In this document: positions 49,740 to 61,300 of the stretch, piece by piece
Position numbering within the stretch: position 1 is the first letter of the stretch
Layout: every line of letters starts with the position of its first letter
Notes under the pieces: generated by a model
What the model saw: the letters and a program-made list of their open reading frames with translations, nothing else
Database searches by the model: none
Told to the model about the DNA's origin: nothing
Assembly: GCA_013397115.1 (NCBI GenBank)
Contig: VWZW01000500.1
Span: 1,051,715 to 1,115,714 of the forward strand
Reading direction: 5' to 3'
Source: Edolisoma coerulescens
Taxonomy: Eukaryota; Chordata; Aves; Passeriformes; Campephagidae
DNA: 64,000 nucleotides
Translations under genes and position numbers: made by a program

Positions 49740-51010
49740 TACTGACACTTGAAAAAGTCACTCAGGGAAATTCAAAACTCTTGTATTTATCACCAATATG
49801 GTTGCCAAAATGAAGTGCCAACCCTTTAAAGGTAGTAGCACTAACCATACTAACCTTGACTGCTGGAATGTTGCCAGCTCTTCGTCATCCTGCAGAAATA
49901 TATTATATTTGAGCTGAGAAAACATGCAGTTGTCCCTCCCCCTCTTCATTCCCACAAACTGGAACAGTATTATGTTAGCCTGAGCTGTACTGAGCCGAAT
50001 CCAATCTGGAATTAAGAATGCTCCAGGGCGTTTTTAATAAACTGTCATTCATTTGAACTCTAACCTCCTTTAATTTGCAGAATCTGGTAACGCAGATGTA
50101 TACTTCAGCTACATTCAATTCTTTTTTTTTCTTATCTTGGTGTGAAACACTGCTGATAGCACTTGAAAATGTGAAGCTGCAGAACAAGTACAAAGTGTTC
50201 ATTTAAAATAGACTCAAAACTAAGAAACAATTACAATAGTTTAGTTTGCTGGGTGTCTGCCATTCTGAAATATAAACTTAATTCTAGTGCAGATTTTCAT
50301 AAAATCCTCAAAGTGCCGAGGTCAGTTAAGCTTTCTGGAAGTATGAAAAAAAAAAAAAAAGGCTTTTATTGCAAAATGCAAAGGATAAAATGAGGCCTTT
50401 GTCTTGCAAAAGGGAAGAAAACCCAGCTTATAACATATTCAGGGCATAGAATACTCCCGAGCTAAGGGCTGTGCAATCACTGAGCTTCTCACCGTAAACT
50501 CTTTCAATTTGGGTGTATTCGGGTGAATTCAAAACATGTGAGGTTTGTGGTTAGGAGCATTTATACTGAGGGACAGGGTTGGGAAAGGGGAGCAGGTTCC
50601 AGGTGGGAACTGCCCCTGGCGCCTCTGCCCCCACCAGGCAGCACTGCTGGGCTGGGCTGGGGATTGCCCAAAACCAGAATTTTCGTCTATAATACTGCCC
50701 TCAGTGGTTAATTTTCCATTGTGACACATCTGCTACAGCTATATAATTAACATGGTAAGATGATTGTGTGTGCAACTTCAACATTCAAAAGTTTATATTT
50801 GATAGAAGTTGATTTAAAAAAAAATATCAGTTTCTTGTGCGCATGCCTCCCAGTTGAATTTGGCTGTAGGTGTTGGTGAGACAGTTAACTCGGAAAACGT
50901 GCAACTGTGATCTTGGGTCATATTCAAAAAATGAAGGAAGAACTAGCTGGCAAATATTGTGTTGAAAGTGTAAATGAAAATAAAACTTTCAATTGACACG
51001 TGTTAACGAT
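49740..51010. promoter_or_regulatory. Candidate conserved non-coding cluster
   Basis: Several stretches (about 49755-50060, 50285-50540 and 50830-51010) have non-repetitive, CpG-retaining sequence. Examples are CCCGAGCTAAGGGCTGTGCA near 50457 and the adjacent palindromic sites CACGTG and GTTAAC near 50997. A 15-base A run (50346-50360) interrupts it. In mammals ERC2 neighbours WNT5A, so distal enhancers in this gene's 3' introns are plausible. No direct evidence of conservation is available here. Confidence 0.22.
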
Positions 51011-52869
51011 TTGTGGTTTGAAAAAGTTTTCATATTTAAGTTTTTAAAGTTTTTTTTCCTTCTCTTTTAAACTTTGTTCTCTTTTGTCTGGTAATGTGAG
51101 AGAATGTTATTAATAGACATTAACAAATCCACAGCTTTGTTTTCCACGAGTCTTTAATTCTCTTAAATGTTTTGAAATGTAAATTATGTGGTATATGTGA
51201 TATGAACTTAGGTGAGGATTCAGTCAATCATCAGGTTGGGTACCAAATTCAGCTGAACATGGAAATGTTCAATGATCCTAAAAATACAGAAGTGCAAGGA
51301 TTCTGCCTTTTTGCATTCTCATCTGCCCAACAAATCTGCAAGTGTGGAATGTCTTGGTGTTTAAAGATACTGTCTCAAAGCTGGAGTCTGAATGAATTAA
51401 TGAATTTTCAGTTCTGGTCCTTAGTACAGTTTCCATTAATATATGTTGTCTGCAATTAAGTGATAGAGTGGAGGCTCAGCAGAAAGTAGATGCAGTTTTT
51501 AAAAGGTGGAAGGAAAAGCCTAAGAAATAACCCCAGAAAACAGGTAGAAATATCATATGTTTTAGTAGTTGAGTTTTGTCCTTGTTGGAGACAGCATGAG
51601 TTTATGTTCTTGCACTAAAGCAGAAGATGAAGTACCTGGTGTTATATTAGAAATTGAATCTGTTTTTAAAGAAATATGATCTGACTCTTTCCTTCTGCCT
51701 TGTTAATTCTTTTTTTCATGGGATTTAAGTGCAAATCCAGCTTTTTTATTTCTTTTTTCCCTCAAGTATATGTTCTCTTTGCTGCTTCTACTATGAACGT
51801 TCACTAGACAGTCATTTTACAAAGATATCTAAAGTCATCATCTTTCTTCATGGTTTCTTCAGTGGAATCTTGGCATCTGCAGAGACCCACAATTTGCACT
51901 CCTTGCTATTTCATTGGTATCATTATTACACTGCTTTTACTTTCTGAGTGGAAGGTTGAACATCAGTAGTTTCAATGCTATTGGTAATTCTGCATTCATG
52001 AAATACAGCTTCTTGTGCACTGCAGGGTATCAGACATGTTCTAGTATTTCATTGACCTCGTTAGAGTGTTCGTATAGATGGTGTAGAAGGAGTAACTAAT
52101 CAGTGGATCATTGGCAAACAGGCTGTGAGTCCTCATTATAATTTGTGACAACTCTATTATTTATTTGTATTATTTATTGAACTTCTAATACAGAAGCCAG
52201 TGTATGTTCAAATTGAAACAAAAATGTGGCTCATAAGCACTGATTGCCTGCTAGGAGGCTTTAGAGAACAACAGTTAGGCGTGAGTTTGGGAGAAGTAGC
52301 CACACTGATGATATGAGCACTGTGGAATTTTGTCAGACTTTTCAATTCACAGCAAAATTGAACTCCTTTCAATGCTTTGCATAACATGGATGAATGGAAC
52401 ATATCCTCTTTCCCATTTTATTTTATTTAATTTAGAAGTTCTTCCTGAAGTGTTTTCTAGTTTATAAAATAATAATATTTGGACAAAGGAGGTGAGAAAG
52501 AACATAGAGGAAATAGGACATTTGTTATTCAAATCATTATATCTCACTACAAAAAAAAAAAAAAATCTATTGTTCACTTAATGTAAACTGTATCCTTTGA
52601 AGAGGGGGAAATCCCACTAGCATCCGGGTTACTGGAGGCCATTCACATGAAATGATTCATGCCACAAGTAAAGCTTCTGCTGCCAGATGGGTGTCATTGT
52701 ATACTCTCCGTTCTTTAGTGCGTTCTTTAAATTTCTCCATGACATTTCTCCATGCTAAGGAAGGAGTGGGATCACCACAACTTTCCTACACTTCGTGCTT
52801 CAGAGCTTCTCACTGTTATCATGAGGAAAATAACTTGATTGTTGTTAGAGCAGTTACAGACCTTTAAAA

Positions 52870-53090
52870 TTCAGGATGATAGAATAATTTGGTTAGAAGG
52901 GACCACTAGGGGCAGTGCAGTATAAACCCCTACTCAAAGCAGGAGTAACTTCAAAGTTGGATCAGATTCTCCAGGTTTCATTCAATCAAAATCTAAAAGT
53001 ACTCAAGGACTGGAGAGTTTACAGTTTCCCTGGGCAACCTGTTTTGCAAAAGTGTGCATTTTTTATGAAAAATAGTTGGGTTTTCATGAA
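52870..53090 (-). mobile_element. Old CR1 LINE 3' end, 0.4 kb upstream of exon C
   Basis: On the plus strand GATAGAATAATTTGGTTAGA, AAGGGACC, CCCCTACTCAAAGCAGGAGT, AACTTCAAAGTTGGATCAGA, the CAAGGACTGGAGAGTTTACA segment and CCTGGGCAACCTGTT follow, in reverse complement, the order of motifs in the CR1 3' region. It is diverged but easily collinear for about 200 bases, then fades. It reads on the minus strand, with no coding part left. Confidence 0.85.
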
Positions 53091-53481
53091 CACTTTTGTA
53101 TTAAAACATGTATATATCTGCATCTGAAATTTCTGAAATTACTGTTATGATGAGTTACCACCACCCCAAATGGTGCAGGAAGTGTTTATAAATTGTATAT
53201 GTATGTGGCAGTGGCCCAGGTTAAATAGGTTTCTGGTGATCTGTGTTGGTTGTACTTTGTATAAATATTGTTTATTACTAATGGATTCATGGAAACTTTG
53301 AGGGGTTTTTTTGGTTTTGAAACACCGCTGTTACTTTTTAAAACTTGTTACAGTACAAAGAGACTTGAGCAGCCATTTACGGAAAAAAAAGTCCTTTATT
53401 GTTTTTCCCCCCCCGTATTTATATGGATTCAATATTTTCTTGTTGTCAAGAACGTGGAATTTAAAATGTCCTCTCTCTTAG

Positions 53482-53642
53482 GTAGAAGAGCTGATGAATG
53501 CACTGGAAAAGACCAGACAAGAATTAGATTCCACCAAAGCCCGTCTTGCCTCAACACAGCAGTCTTTGGCTGAAAAAGAAGCACATCTGGCTAACCTGAG
53601 AATAGAGCGAAGGAAACAGCTTGAAGAAATTCTAGAAATGAA
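53482..53642 (+). CDS. ERC2: ERC2 coding exon C (coiled-coil segment, 161 nt)
   Basis: Fifty-three full codons from VEELMNALEKTRQELD to KQLEEILEM plus two bases (AA) of the lysine codon of the LEMK motif, completed in the next exon. The acceptor has the strong tract TCCTCTCTCTTAG and the donor is GTAAGT at 53643, the best in the window. Landmarks are STKARLASTQQSLAEKEAHL and NLRIERRKQLEEILE, which are ERC2-type. The segment closes the long coiled coil. In mammals it is followed by QEALLAAISEKDAN and the C-terminal IWA PDZ-binding tail that contacts RIM, neither of which is in the window. The first residue is V here, and human ERC2 as I recall has I. The exon B/C join is in phase 0. Confidence 0.96.
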
Positions 53643-53670
53643 GTAAGTACCTTGATTTCTCTAATTTCTA

Positions 53671-53710
53671 GGGAAAAAAAAAAACCAAACAAAAAACCCA
53701 AAAAAACAAA
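53671..53710. repeat. A/C-rich tract 29 bases after the exon C donor
   Basis: GGG followed by A12 and then ACCAAAC/CCCAAAA-type units. Its texture matches the longer tract at 29.1 kb. It may affect local transcript structure near the splice site, but nothing specific is visible. Confidence 0.7.
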
Positions 53711-55152
53711 CTACTTTTGCCATAGGAGAAAGTTTTGGTGATTTTTTTTCTGTGTTATTTTTTTATTTTTCTCTGCGTATTTTTAAGTCTGAATATAAGG
53801 ACTTCTAATAGTTTTAAGACACTTAAATTCCTTTAAAAGCATGGAAGTGCAAAATTCTTCATTTTAGATGTACTCAGCATTTTTTGAAAATTGTCGTTTG
53901 TTGCATGCAAATAAAAATATCAGCACTGTATAACTTCTATGAGAAGCTGAGAATCTAAAGCCTCATCTCTCAGTGGGAATGCAATGCTGGAATCTCTGCT
54001 AGTGTCACATTCAAGGGAAGGGAATAATTAACTTTCTATTGATGGTGCAAAGTTTATTGCTTTGAATTGGTTGAAAACGCCCCCAAACTAGCAACAACCT
54101 CTTTGCATACGCTTTATCACCGTGTGTATGTGTTCAGAATGAAAAAGGAAGGGAGACATATAATTTAAATCTAACTTCCTCCACACAAAGAAAAGCAAAT
54201 ATCTGTAATTATGGGGCATTAAAGCTCTGATATGATCTTTAAAATTGGCAAAAAGAGTGAACCTGCTATGACTTGGCTAGGCTGGTGATTGTGTAGTTAA
54301 AATTCAACAAAGAAAATTCACAGTTGGAATTTTGAAGCAGTTTTTTTTGAGGGAGGAAGCCATATATAACTTCAGGTTAATTGTTATAGTTATCCTTGCA
54401 TTTTAAAGGAAAGGAATTAATCAGAAAAAATGGTTTTCATAATGTTATTGTAAATAAGACAAAGTAGAAATGGGGTCATTTACTTAGCAGGCTTTTATAA
54501 AAGTGGGTTTTAAGAATGGCTGCCGTGTAATGCAGGTGCAGAAATACTGTGATGGAAGCACAAACGTTTCCAGTGATATCTAAAGAATTTCTGGTTTTGA
54601 CTTCAGTGAGGTCTATATACATACAGAAAAATGGAATCACATATGAATTAGAATACTATGTGACATTATATTCTATAATAGATACATTTAAAAGGTTTTT
54701 TTAAATTTTCTATCATATGTACATATTAATTGTCCTGTATGACTCAGAAGCTCAGTGCCAGTCATCTATTTTCTGTATAGTGCTTTGGTCTGTTTCCCCA
54801 AGTGCCTTTTTTTTGTCCTAATCATAAGATATATATTTTTTTAAAATCATAATTTACAATTGCTGAACAACATAGTGGAAAAATATTTAATCCTGTTAGT
54901 GTGACTTTTTAAATTGGGTACACAAAGCCTCACAGAAAAATCTGGAAAGTGAGTTTGGCAAAAACTGGTGAAGTAGGACTTGTTTTTATAAAAGCTGTTT
55001 TATTTTATGAATGAAGGGCTGGGTAAGTGGTATTAGTGGTGAAAGACCCAGTGGCAAAGATCCTGGTTAGGAACAGTGTGGAATTTAAAATGAGATATAA
55101 ACATATAGAGTGTTTTTCAGTATAAATTTTAAAACTAAAATAATAAAATTAG

Positions 55153-55250
55153 CAACCTGGTCTAGTGGAAGGTGTTCCTCCCGTGGCAGGGGTATGGGAA
55201 ATAGATGATCTTCAGGGTCCCTTCAAACCCAAACCATTCTATAATTCTGT
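55153..55250 (+). mobile_element. CR1 LINE 3' terminal fragment, plus strand
   Basis: CAACCTGGTCTAGTGGAAGG, then GGTGTTCC, GTGGCAGGGG, AGATGATCTTCAGGGTCCCT, TCAAACCCAAACCATTCTAT and AATTCTGT follow the last 100 bases of avian CR1 in forward orientation, including the terminal ATTCTATGATTCTATGA-type repeat in degenerate form. The copy is only about 98 bases long, a common extreme 5' truncation. It is moderately diverged. Confidence 0.92.
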
Positions 55251-57060
55251 TAATAAACATATTTTAGAAATGATTCCATTATTTTTTTACAGTTGTGTAA
55301 GTTTTGAAATTGCACACTGAAATAAGTGAAGGACAAGCAAACTTTGTAAAACTGCTGAATTATGACAAAATATACTCGATATTGGGTTTTTAAAAATGAA
55401 CAAGATATTCTCAAAACCAGGTTTTAGATGCTGTCTAGGACCCAGACATCTGAAGACAGAATGATAATTCTGTGTTGTAGTAATATAATAAAATCTTGTC
55501 TTATCTCTGGCATTTTAAGATAACTTATTAATTGAAAGAATTGACCATAATTTCTATTTATCAGATTAAAAATTTGATATTGAGTGATTACAGTTTTTGG
55601 CTGCTAGTTTCCAGTTAAACAGGCATGAAGTGTGTGTTTAAGAACATTCATGATGATTTCCTATGCTTATATTATGTTCAAGTTCCAACCATAACTCTGC
55701 ATTCTAGGCCCATCTGGCTGTCATTGCCAAGATCCATCTTAATTTACTGGCCACAGTCAGTTGTCAGTTTTAGATAACTTCTTCAGTTGTCATTTCTTGT
55801 TCCCATATACATTCGGTTATTTATGGAAGTTTAGAGTAAAAATGGATAGCAGCTTAATCTTGTTCATATCTGGTTGGTCTTTTTGAACTGGAAAAAAGTA
55901 CCCATTAAATGAAAGGTAGTTTGATAAAATCAACTTACTCTTAACTTGATGCCGATTTGTGAAAAAATAAGGTTTATTTTAAAGAGTTTGAAGGTAAAAG
56001 TTTGAAGAAGGAGTTGCATTTGCATGTTACTTTCTGAATATGTGATTTTTTTTTTCCAAATGTCTATTAAAAATATTACTATATTAGTTCTGGAGGAAAT
56101 ATTTTTGTTATGGTCTTATTATTTTAGCAGTGCACACATAAGTCATACTGACATTAATGGAAGTTATGCATACATGTTAACAGTAAAATGCGGCATGTGT
56201 TCAAATCCATCATTTTGCCTAATTGTCTTGTTGCTTTGTGCTCTTTCTATCTCTGAGCATAAAAAAAAAATCAATGCACTTCTTATTTTTTAGTAAGTGA
56301 TACCTTAAAAAAATATGTATTGCATAGTGTGACAAAAGCCATGTTAACGTTGTTTTTTTTTTTTTTTAAATGTATTTATCATCCATAGAAATATTTCAGT
56401 TGGCCTGAACTTTAAATTTGGTAGTTGGAAATATATGCTAAGACTACTTTTTCCAGACATTGTTTTTGTTTTCTGAGAGTCTGCAAGTAGGAGCACAACC
56501 TCCCGAGAGCTTCACAAGGCTTGCCTAGAAAAGCTTATTCATTCTGTGACATGAAGAGTTTGAGGGCAGTAGAAGTTTCAGCGCTGTGATGTGGTGGAGG
56601 TTTGTCAGAGGTTTCAGAAATGCCGTATTTGTGGAGCATACTTCCATGACCACAATGCTTTCATACAGATCTCCTTTCCTATGTGGTGGTTCCTTCCAAA
56701 ACTCATAAACCTGCTTGTAACAAAATTAGGTAGCTGTATAGATAGATAAATGAGTATTTATATAATATTAAAATTGCCTTTTATATATATGGATGTGAAA
56801 TAAATGCCTGCCCTCATGGAAAGTGGGTTTTACTCTATGGGACAGATCATCTTTTTAGAAATGGTCAAAATTATTTTCCCTTTGGAAGATATAAAGTTTG
56901 ACCCGGAGAGCCAAAAGTCATAAAAGAAAGTCTAATGGCGTGTGGGGGAAAAGATATAAAAATGATTGTCATTCTTTTTGTAAGTTCAAGTTTTAAATTA
57001 TATGCATTTTATCTTCAACTTCAACCTCTAAAGTTAAAAAGAAAACACAAAACTCCAACA

Positions 57061-57084
57061 CCCAAGCCGTCCCCACCCCCACCC
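57061..57084 (-). other. G-quadruplex motif on the minus strand
   Basis: On the plus strand C tracts of 3, 4, 5 and 3 (57061-63, 57071-74, 57076-80, 57082-84) are separated by loops of 7, 1 and 1 bases. This gives a canonical G3+N1-7 motif on the minus (template) strand and an i-motif-type C strand on the sense strand. It lies in otherwise AT-rich intron, which makes it stand out. Confidence 0.65.
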
Positions 57085-60000
57085 ACTTTGTTATCAAAAT
57101 TTGGTGTTTTTTTGGTTTAAAATCTTTAAGTTAACTTTCTGTGATGTTTATTTATTGTTTAAATACAAGATTAAAAAATATTTCAGTGGTTTTGCATTAA
57201 TTTGATGATTTTCAGTGAGTTAGTTACATGTGACAAACACTGCACTTAGTGAGTGGCCATGTGATTAATCCCCCAGAAGACTGAACTTCATGTTTTGACC
57301 TGAAGATCTGAGAAGTCTTAATTTTTGAGATTTAGTTGTTAATTACTGAGTGTTTCCTCTGTTAACTCAGCATGCTCAGTGCTCTGAAGCTTTCAGAGTA
57401 TCCTTAATGAAATTCTTGCCAAGTTTGAAAGGCATTTTCCTTGCCTTTAATAGAGTTCATGCCATCATCTGTGGGTATTGCTAAATCACTTTTGTTGGAA
57501 GTGACTTTGCCCTGAAGTTCACTACAAATTTCCAGAAGAAAATAAATTTTCCCTTATGTGGAATAAATCAGATGATTAGTAATGAAGCATTAAAGATCTC
57601 CTAATAAAAAGCCAGCTACTAGTCATTTTATCCAGTAACAAAAATAGACCACTGCTGTGCTGTCCAAAAAATGTATTTTAGATTAGATTTTGCAGTAAAT
57701 TTTCTTACAATGACAGAATAAAATTAAACATCCCTTCCTTTGTTTAAGTACGGTCCCAATTTTTTCACTGAAAATAATAAATGAATATTGCTTATCTCTG
57801 TTTTTCAGTAGGTTTATTCATTTAACAGCACCTGTGTATAGTCAGGGATGAAATATTTGTGGGAAGAAGGGGATAAAATGTTTTTTCCACCAAGCATTCA
57901 GTCCCAGCAGCTGCCACTCTGTGCAGAAGTGCTGAACACACGGTGCCCTTTGCCTGCTGGGGCAGTGGTTCAGCTGCTGTGCCAGACAAGGAGAGGGCAC
58001 TTGGATTTGCCACTAGATGCCAGTCGTGGGTGCAAGACCATGGTCTAGAGCTGCTTGGTTAAACAAACTGAGTATGAGCAGTCCCACGGGGTGAGGAGGA
58101 AGCTTGTCCTGTTGGGAGGAGAATGTGCCTTGTCCCTTTCTCTGTCACCTGGTGTGACTGGTGCCCTCCTGCCTTGTAGAGCAAGAGCTTCGGGCATGGA
58201 AAAGCACACAAATGGCTTCAAGTGGACTTCTCAGGGTATTGCAGGGATGAAGAGGGTCTTTGAATGGATTATGGAAGTCAGGGGTCACAGCCTAAGGGAA
58301 AGACTGTGTGAAATGTAAAACTAAAGAGTCAGAATTTGTACGGAAGTCAGAATGCTTTATGGAGTAAGTACCAGTGGCAGAAGTATAAGGAAGTTTACCA
58401 TTCATCTGGTTTTCTGCAGACATCCCCCTTTTTTCCATCTATAAATTTTACTGGAGTAGAAGTTGGGGATTTCACATCTGTGTAGCAGCTCAGCAGGAGT
58501 TGCAGCTCTGACAAGGGCTGTTGGATGTCCAAAGAATCCATCTAGATGTGTTTCCAGCACCTGGACAAATCAGCTCATTCCCTGCCTCACACTCTCCTAT
58601 TACTCTTTCCATCCATCACCATCTGAAACTGACATCTGGGGAGGGAACTCAACATGTTTGCCTTAATTTATGTCCTAATTGTTCCACCCTAAGAGGTTCT
58701 GACACCCACAGGATAGTGGTTTCTTCCTCATTGCTGTGGGTACAGCAATGGTGAAAAGTGCTTCTGAAATCTCTGTGAGTAGTAAATCCAGTGCATCTGG
58801 AATGTTTCAGAGTAATTATGTATGCAGTTCACCTGTTCAGGGCAAGCACAGGCCAGAGGCATGGCACTCATTGACAGGAGAATCCCTGATGAAATTGCAG
58901 GGACTCTACTTGCACGTAGTCAGAAAGTTAATTTCCTTTTTTTGGGTTCTTCCATACAGCACGAAGGATGTGCAAAGCAATACAGCAAGGTAGGAGAAAT
59001 TGGCGAGGTGATTTAAGGTTGGAACTACTCTTTGAAATGCGTGGAACTTGCTCCTTAAAATCACTTAAAAGGATGGTTTCCCTACAGACCCGCCTGCTTT
59101 CTGTGTTACAGCCAGACAGAGCTTTCTCCTGCACCCATCATTTCCAAAAGGAAAGCGGGAAGGGAGATAATCAGTTCTCTTGCCTACGCTGGAACCTGAG
59201 GTGTTTCACCAAAAGGTGTGGGCAAAGCTGCTTAGTTTATGCTCCTTTCTAAATGCTAGTATATTCTAAAACCAGCCAGCACCTACCTTGGGAATAGTTC
59301 TAGGCTAAATGAGCAGTAGTGGATATATGACATTAAAGGAGTCTCTTTGAAGTTTAAGCAAACACACCAGGGTCAGATTTCTTATATTATTAATAAAGCA
59401 TTATTTTGAAAGAAGGATAATTTATTTTTTTTTTCTACTTTTCCAGCTGCAGTACAGCTTATATTTGGAGAAGGATATATATGATAATTTCTCTAACGTG
59501 AATTCTTTAACATATCTTTACTCAATAGGTTAGATAACAGAACAGTGTATAAATAGCTGTGAAGAAAAAATAATTTTCAGAAGGAAGTTTACTATTTTTT
59601 AATAATTTTATTAGGAAGATTATTTTGACTTGTTTCAACTGTGGTAATGTATACTATAAACATGTTCAGATAGCAAGTTGATTGTCTCAAAAATTGTACC
59701 AATTCAAATGCAGAACACCAGGCTGTTTTTTAGTAACCTGTGGACTACTTCAATTTAATTGTAGGATTCATGCTGAGAGTGTAGAGAGTCATATCCCAAG
59801 TTAAATACAAACAAAACAGCAGGATGTTGATACAACTGTGACTTCCATAGGAAGTAGTTAGAATGGTAATGTGGTCTCCTAACTTGGGTGGAAAGTCTCT
59901 TGTGACTGTTTTTGCCCCACAGACCTGTAACACAGCATGCCTTGACTAACATTTTTGACACCAACTTGCAAACACCATAAAGATTAGAGAAGGCCAAATG

Positions 60001-61109
60001 AAGGCTTTGTTCTCTGGAACAGAAGCTTTCTTGACTAAAATGAAAAGATGTTTTTCTTTTGTAAACAACGAAGGGGCACTAAGCAATAAAATGTTTCTCT
60101 CTGAGAATAGAATGAGTGAGCTGTTTACTTGTCAAAGTGCTTCTCTTAAAGACATGAGTGTCACCAAGTTCTTACTTGAGAGTCTCCTGTGTTCAGACTA
60201 AAGGATAGTATACTTTGATTTTATTCTGTAAGAGTCATAATGTTTGAAATTTCATCAGCACAGGAGGCAAATTTCTTTTCTTCATTTTGTTCTTGTTAAT
60301 TCATAATTTACTTTCAAAATAGGTCACCTGCTACTGAAGGTTTGTAAGATCAGTTTAGGATTTCTCCAAACCGTGGTATGAGAGGCTGTGTTTTGCTTAC
60401 TTCTTTATCAATATCCAGGTAAAGGAAGTTGGATCCTGTCCCATTGTTTCTTGTCCCCTTTAGACAGTGAGAGAGGGCAGTAGCAACCTTTTCAAAGTGT
60501 TTCCCTCCCAGGGAGAAAATGTCTTGCTTTCTGGTATGGAAAGGTAGCAGTGCTTATGTCACAGAGGCATTGTCTGAAGGCAAACCAGGAGTTCAAACAT
60601 ATTCCGCACAATGCATATTATGGTTATAATAATTGAGCATACTATTCTGAGCTAGAAAACGAGTCTGGCTTGTTTTCTTCATTTTATAAGGGTTTCGTCT
60701 CTAGTTGTACACGTGATCTTTCAGGTTCCTTTGATCCACACGATTTGAGGCACCTGCCAGGCAGAAGGAGAATTTGGTGGTCATTCCCACTCTGCATCTT
60801 AGGAGTGCACTTTGCTTTCCAGTTTTGTTGCCATTGTTCTTTACCCATTCTGGTACCTTGCCTCAATGGAAAAATAACATTCGTTGCTCCAGCAAACATT
60901 TTATGTTGGAAATTCTACAATACTTTTCAGGGGTTTAGTGCTTTCCCCAGGACCTGAATGGTAGAGAGATCAAGGGGATCCTGCAGCTGTTTTATGAGGA
61001 AGAGACTTAAAAGACTTCTGACTCGGGGGAGGGTAAGGCGGGGGGAAATGTTTGAAGTTTGAAGAATCAGAAAGGAAGGCATAAACTCAGTGTAGAGCTG
61101 TTGTTTGCC

Positions 61110-61300
61110 AGATTTCCCAGCATGAGGAGTATCAGGATGAGGCACTTGCTGAAGTTAGTCAGTGGTCGATTTGAAGGGGAGAAGTGCTGCTTTGTGGAGT
61201 GGTTGGTTGGTGACCTTCTGGAGCTTGCTTCCACAGAGGCACCAGCTGATTCAAAAAGGGGTTAGATGAATTCATAGACAAGAGCTGGCTCTTTATGGAC
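61110..61300 (+). mobile_element. Old CR1/L3-type LINE 3' fragment, plus strand
   Basis: TTAGTCAGTGGTCGATTTGA, then GTGGAGTGGTTGGTTGGTGA, CTTCTGGAGCTTGCTTCCAC and ATTCAAAAAGGGGTTAGATG with GAATTCATAGACAAG follow the order of the 3' region of amniote CR1 families. Those families read roughly: segment with kept AAGTA, TGGAACTCATTGCCACAGGA, and the ATTCAAAAAGGGATTAGA motif with a TTCATGGA continuation. Divergence is high and limits are approximate. It appears to belong to an older subfamily than the 38.7-kb element. Confidence 0.55.

Larger units (their letters stand above)
17553..53481 (+). other. ERC2: ERC2 36-kb intron between exons B and C
   Basis: This is the largest intron in the window, from GTGAGT to the acceptor TCTCTCTTAG at 53480-53481. 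The left part (17.5-29 kb) has only simple repeats, such as a TA run at 18853-18869. CR1 remnants lie at 29.5, 36.6-37.7, 38.7-39.5 and 52.9-53.1 kb, all reading on the minus strand. Homopolymer runs of 14-15 bases lie at 31278-31292, 34369-34382, 50346-50360 and 52551-52565. A GC-rich island lies at 44.8-45.2 kb. I searched for an exon equivalent to the ERC1 segment between these two exons and saw none. Confidence 0.8.

Noticed and set aside
61025..61045. G-rich stretch (G5, G3, G6) as a third quadruplex.
   Set aside because: Only three separated G3+ tracts are present, which falls short of the canonical motif.
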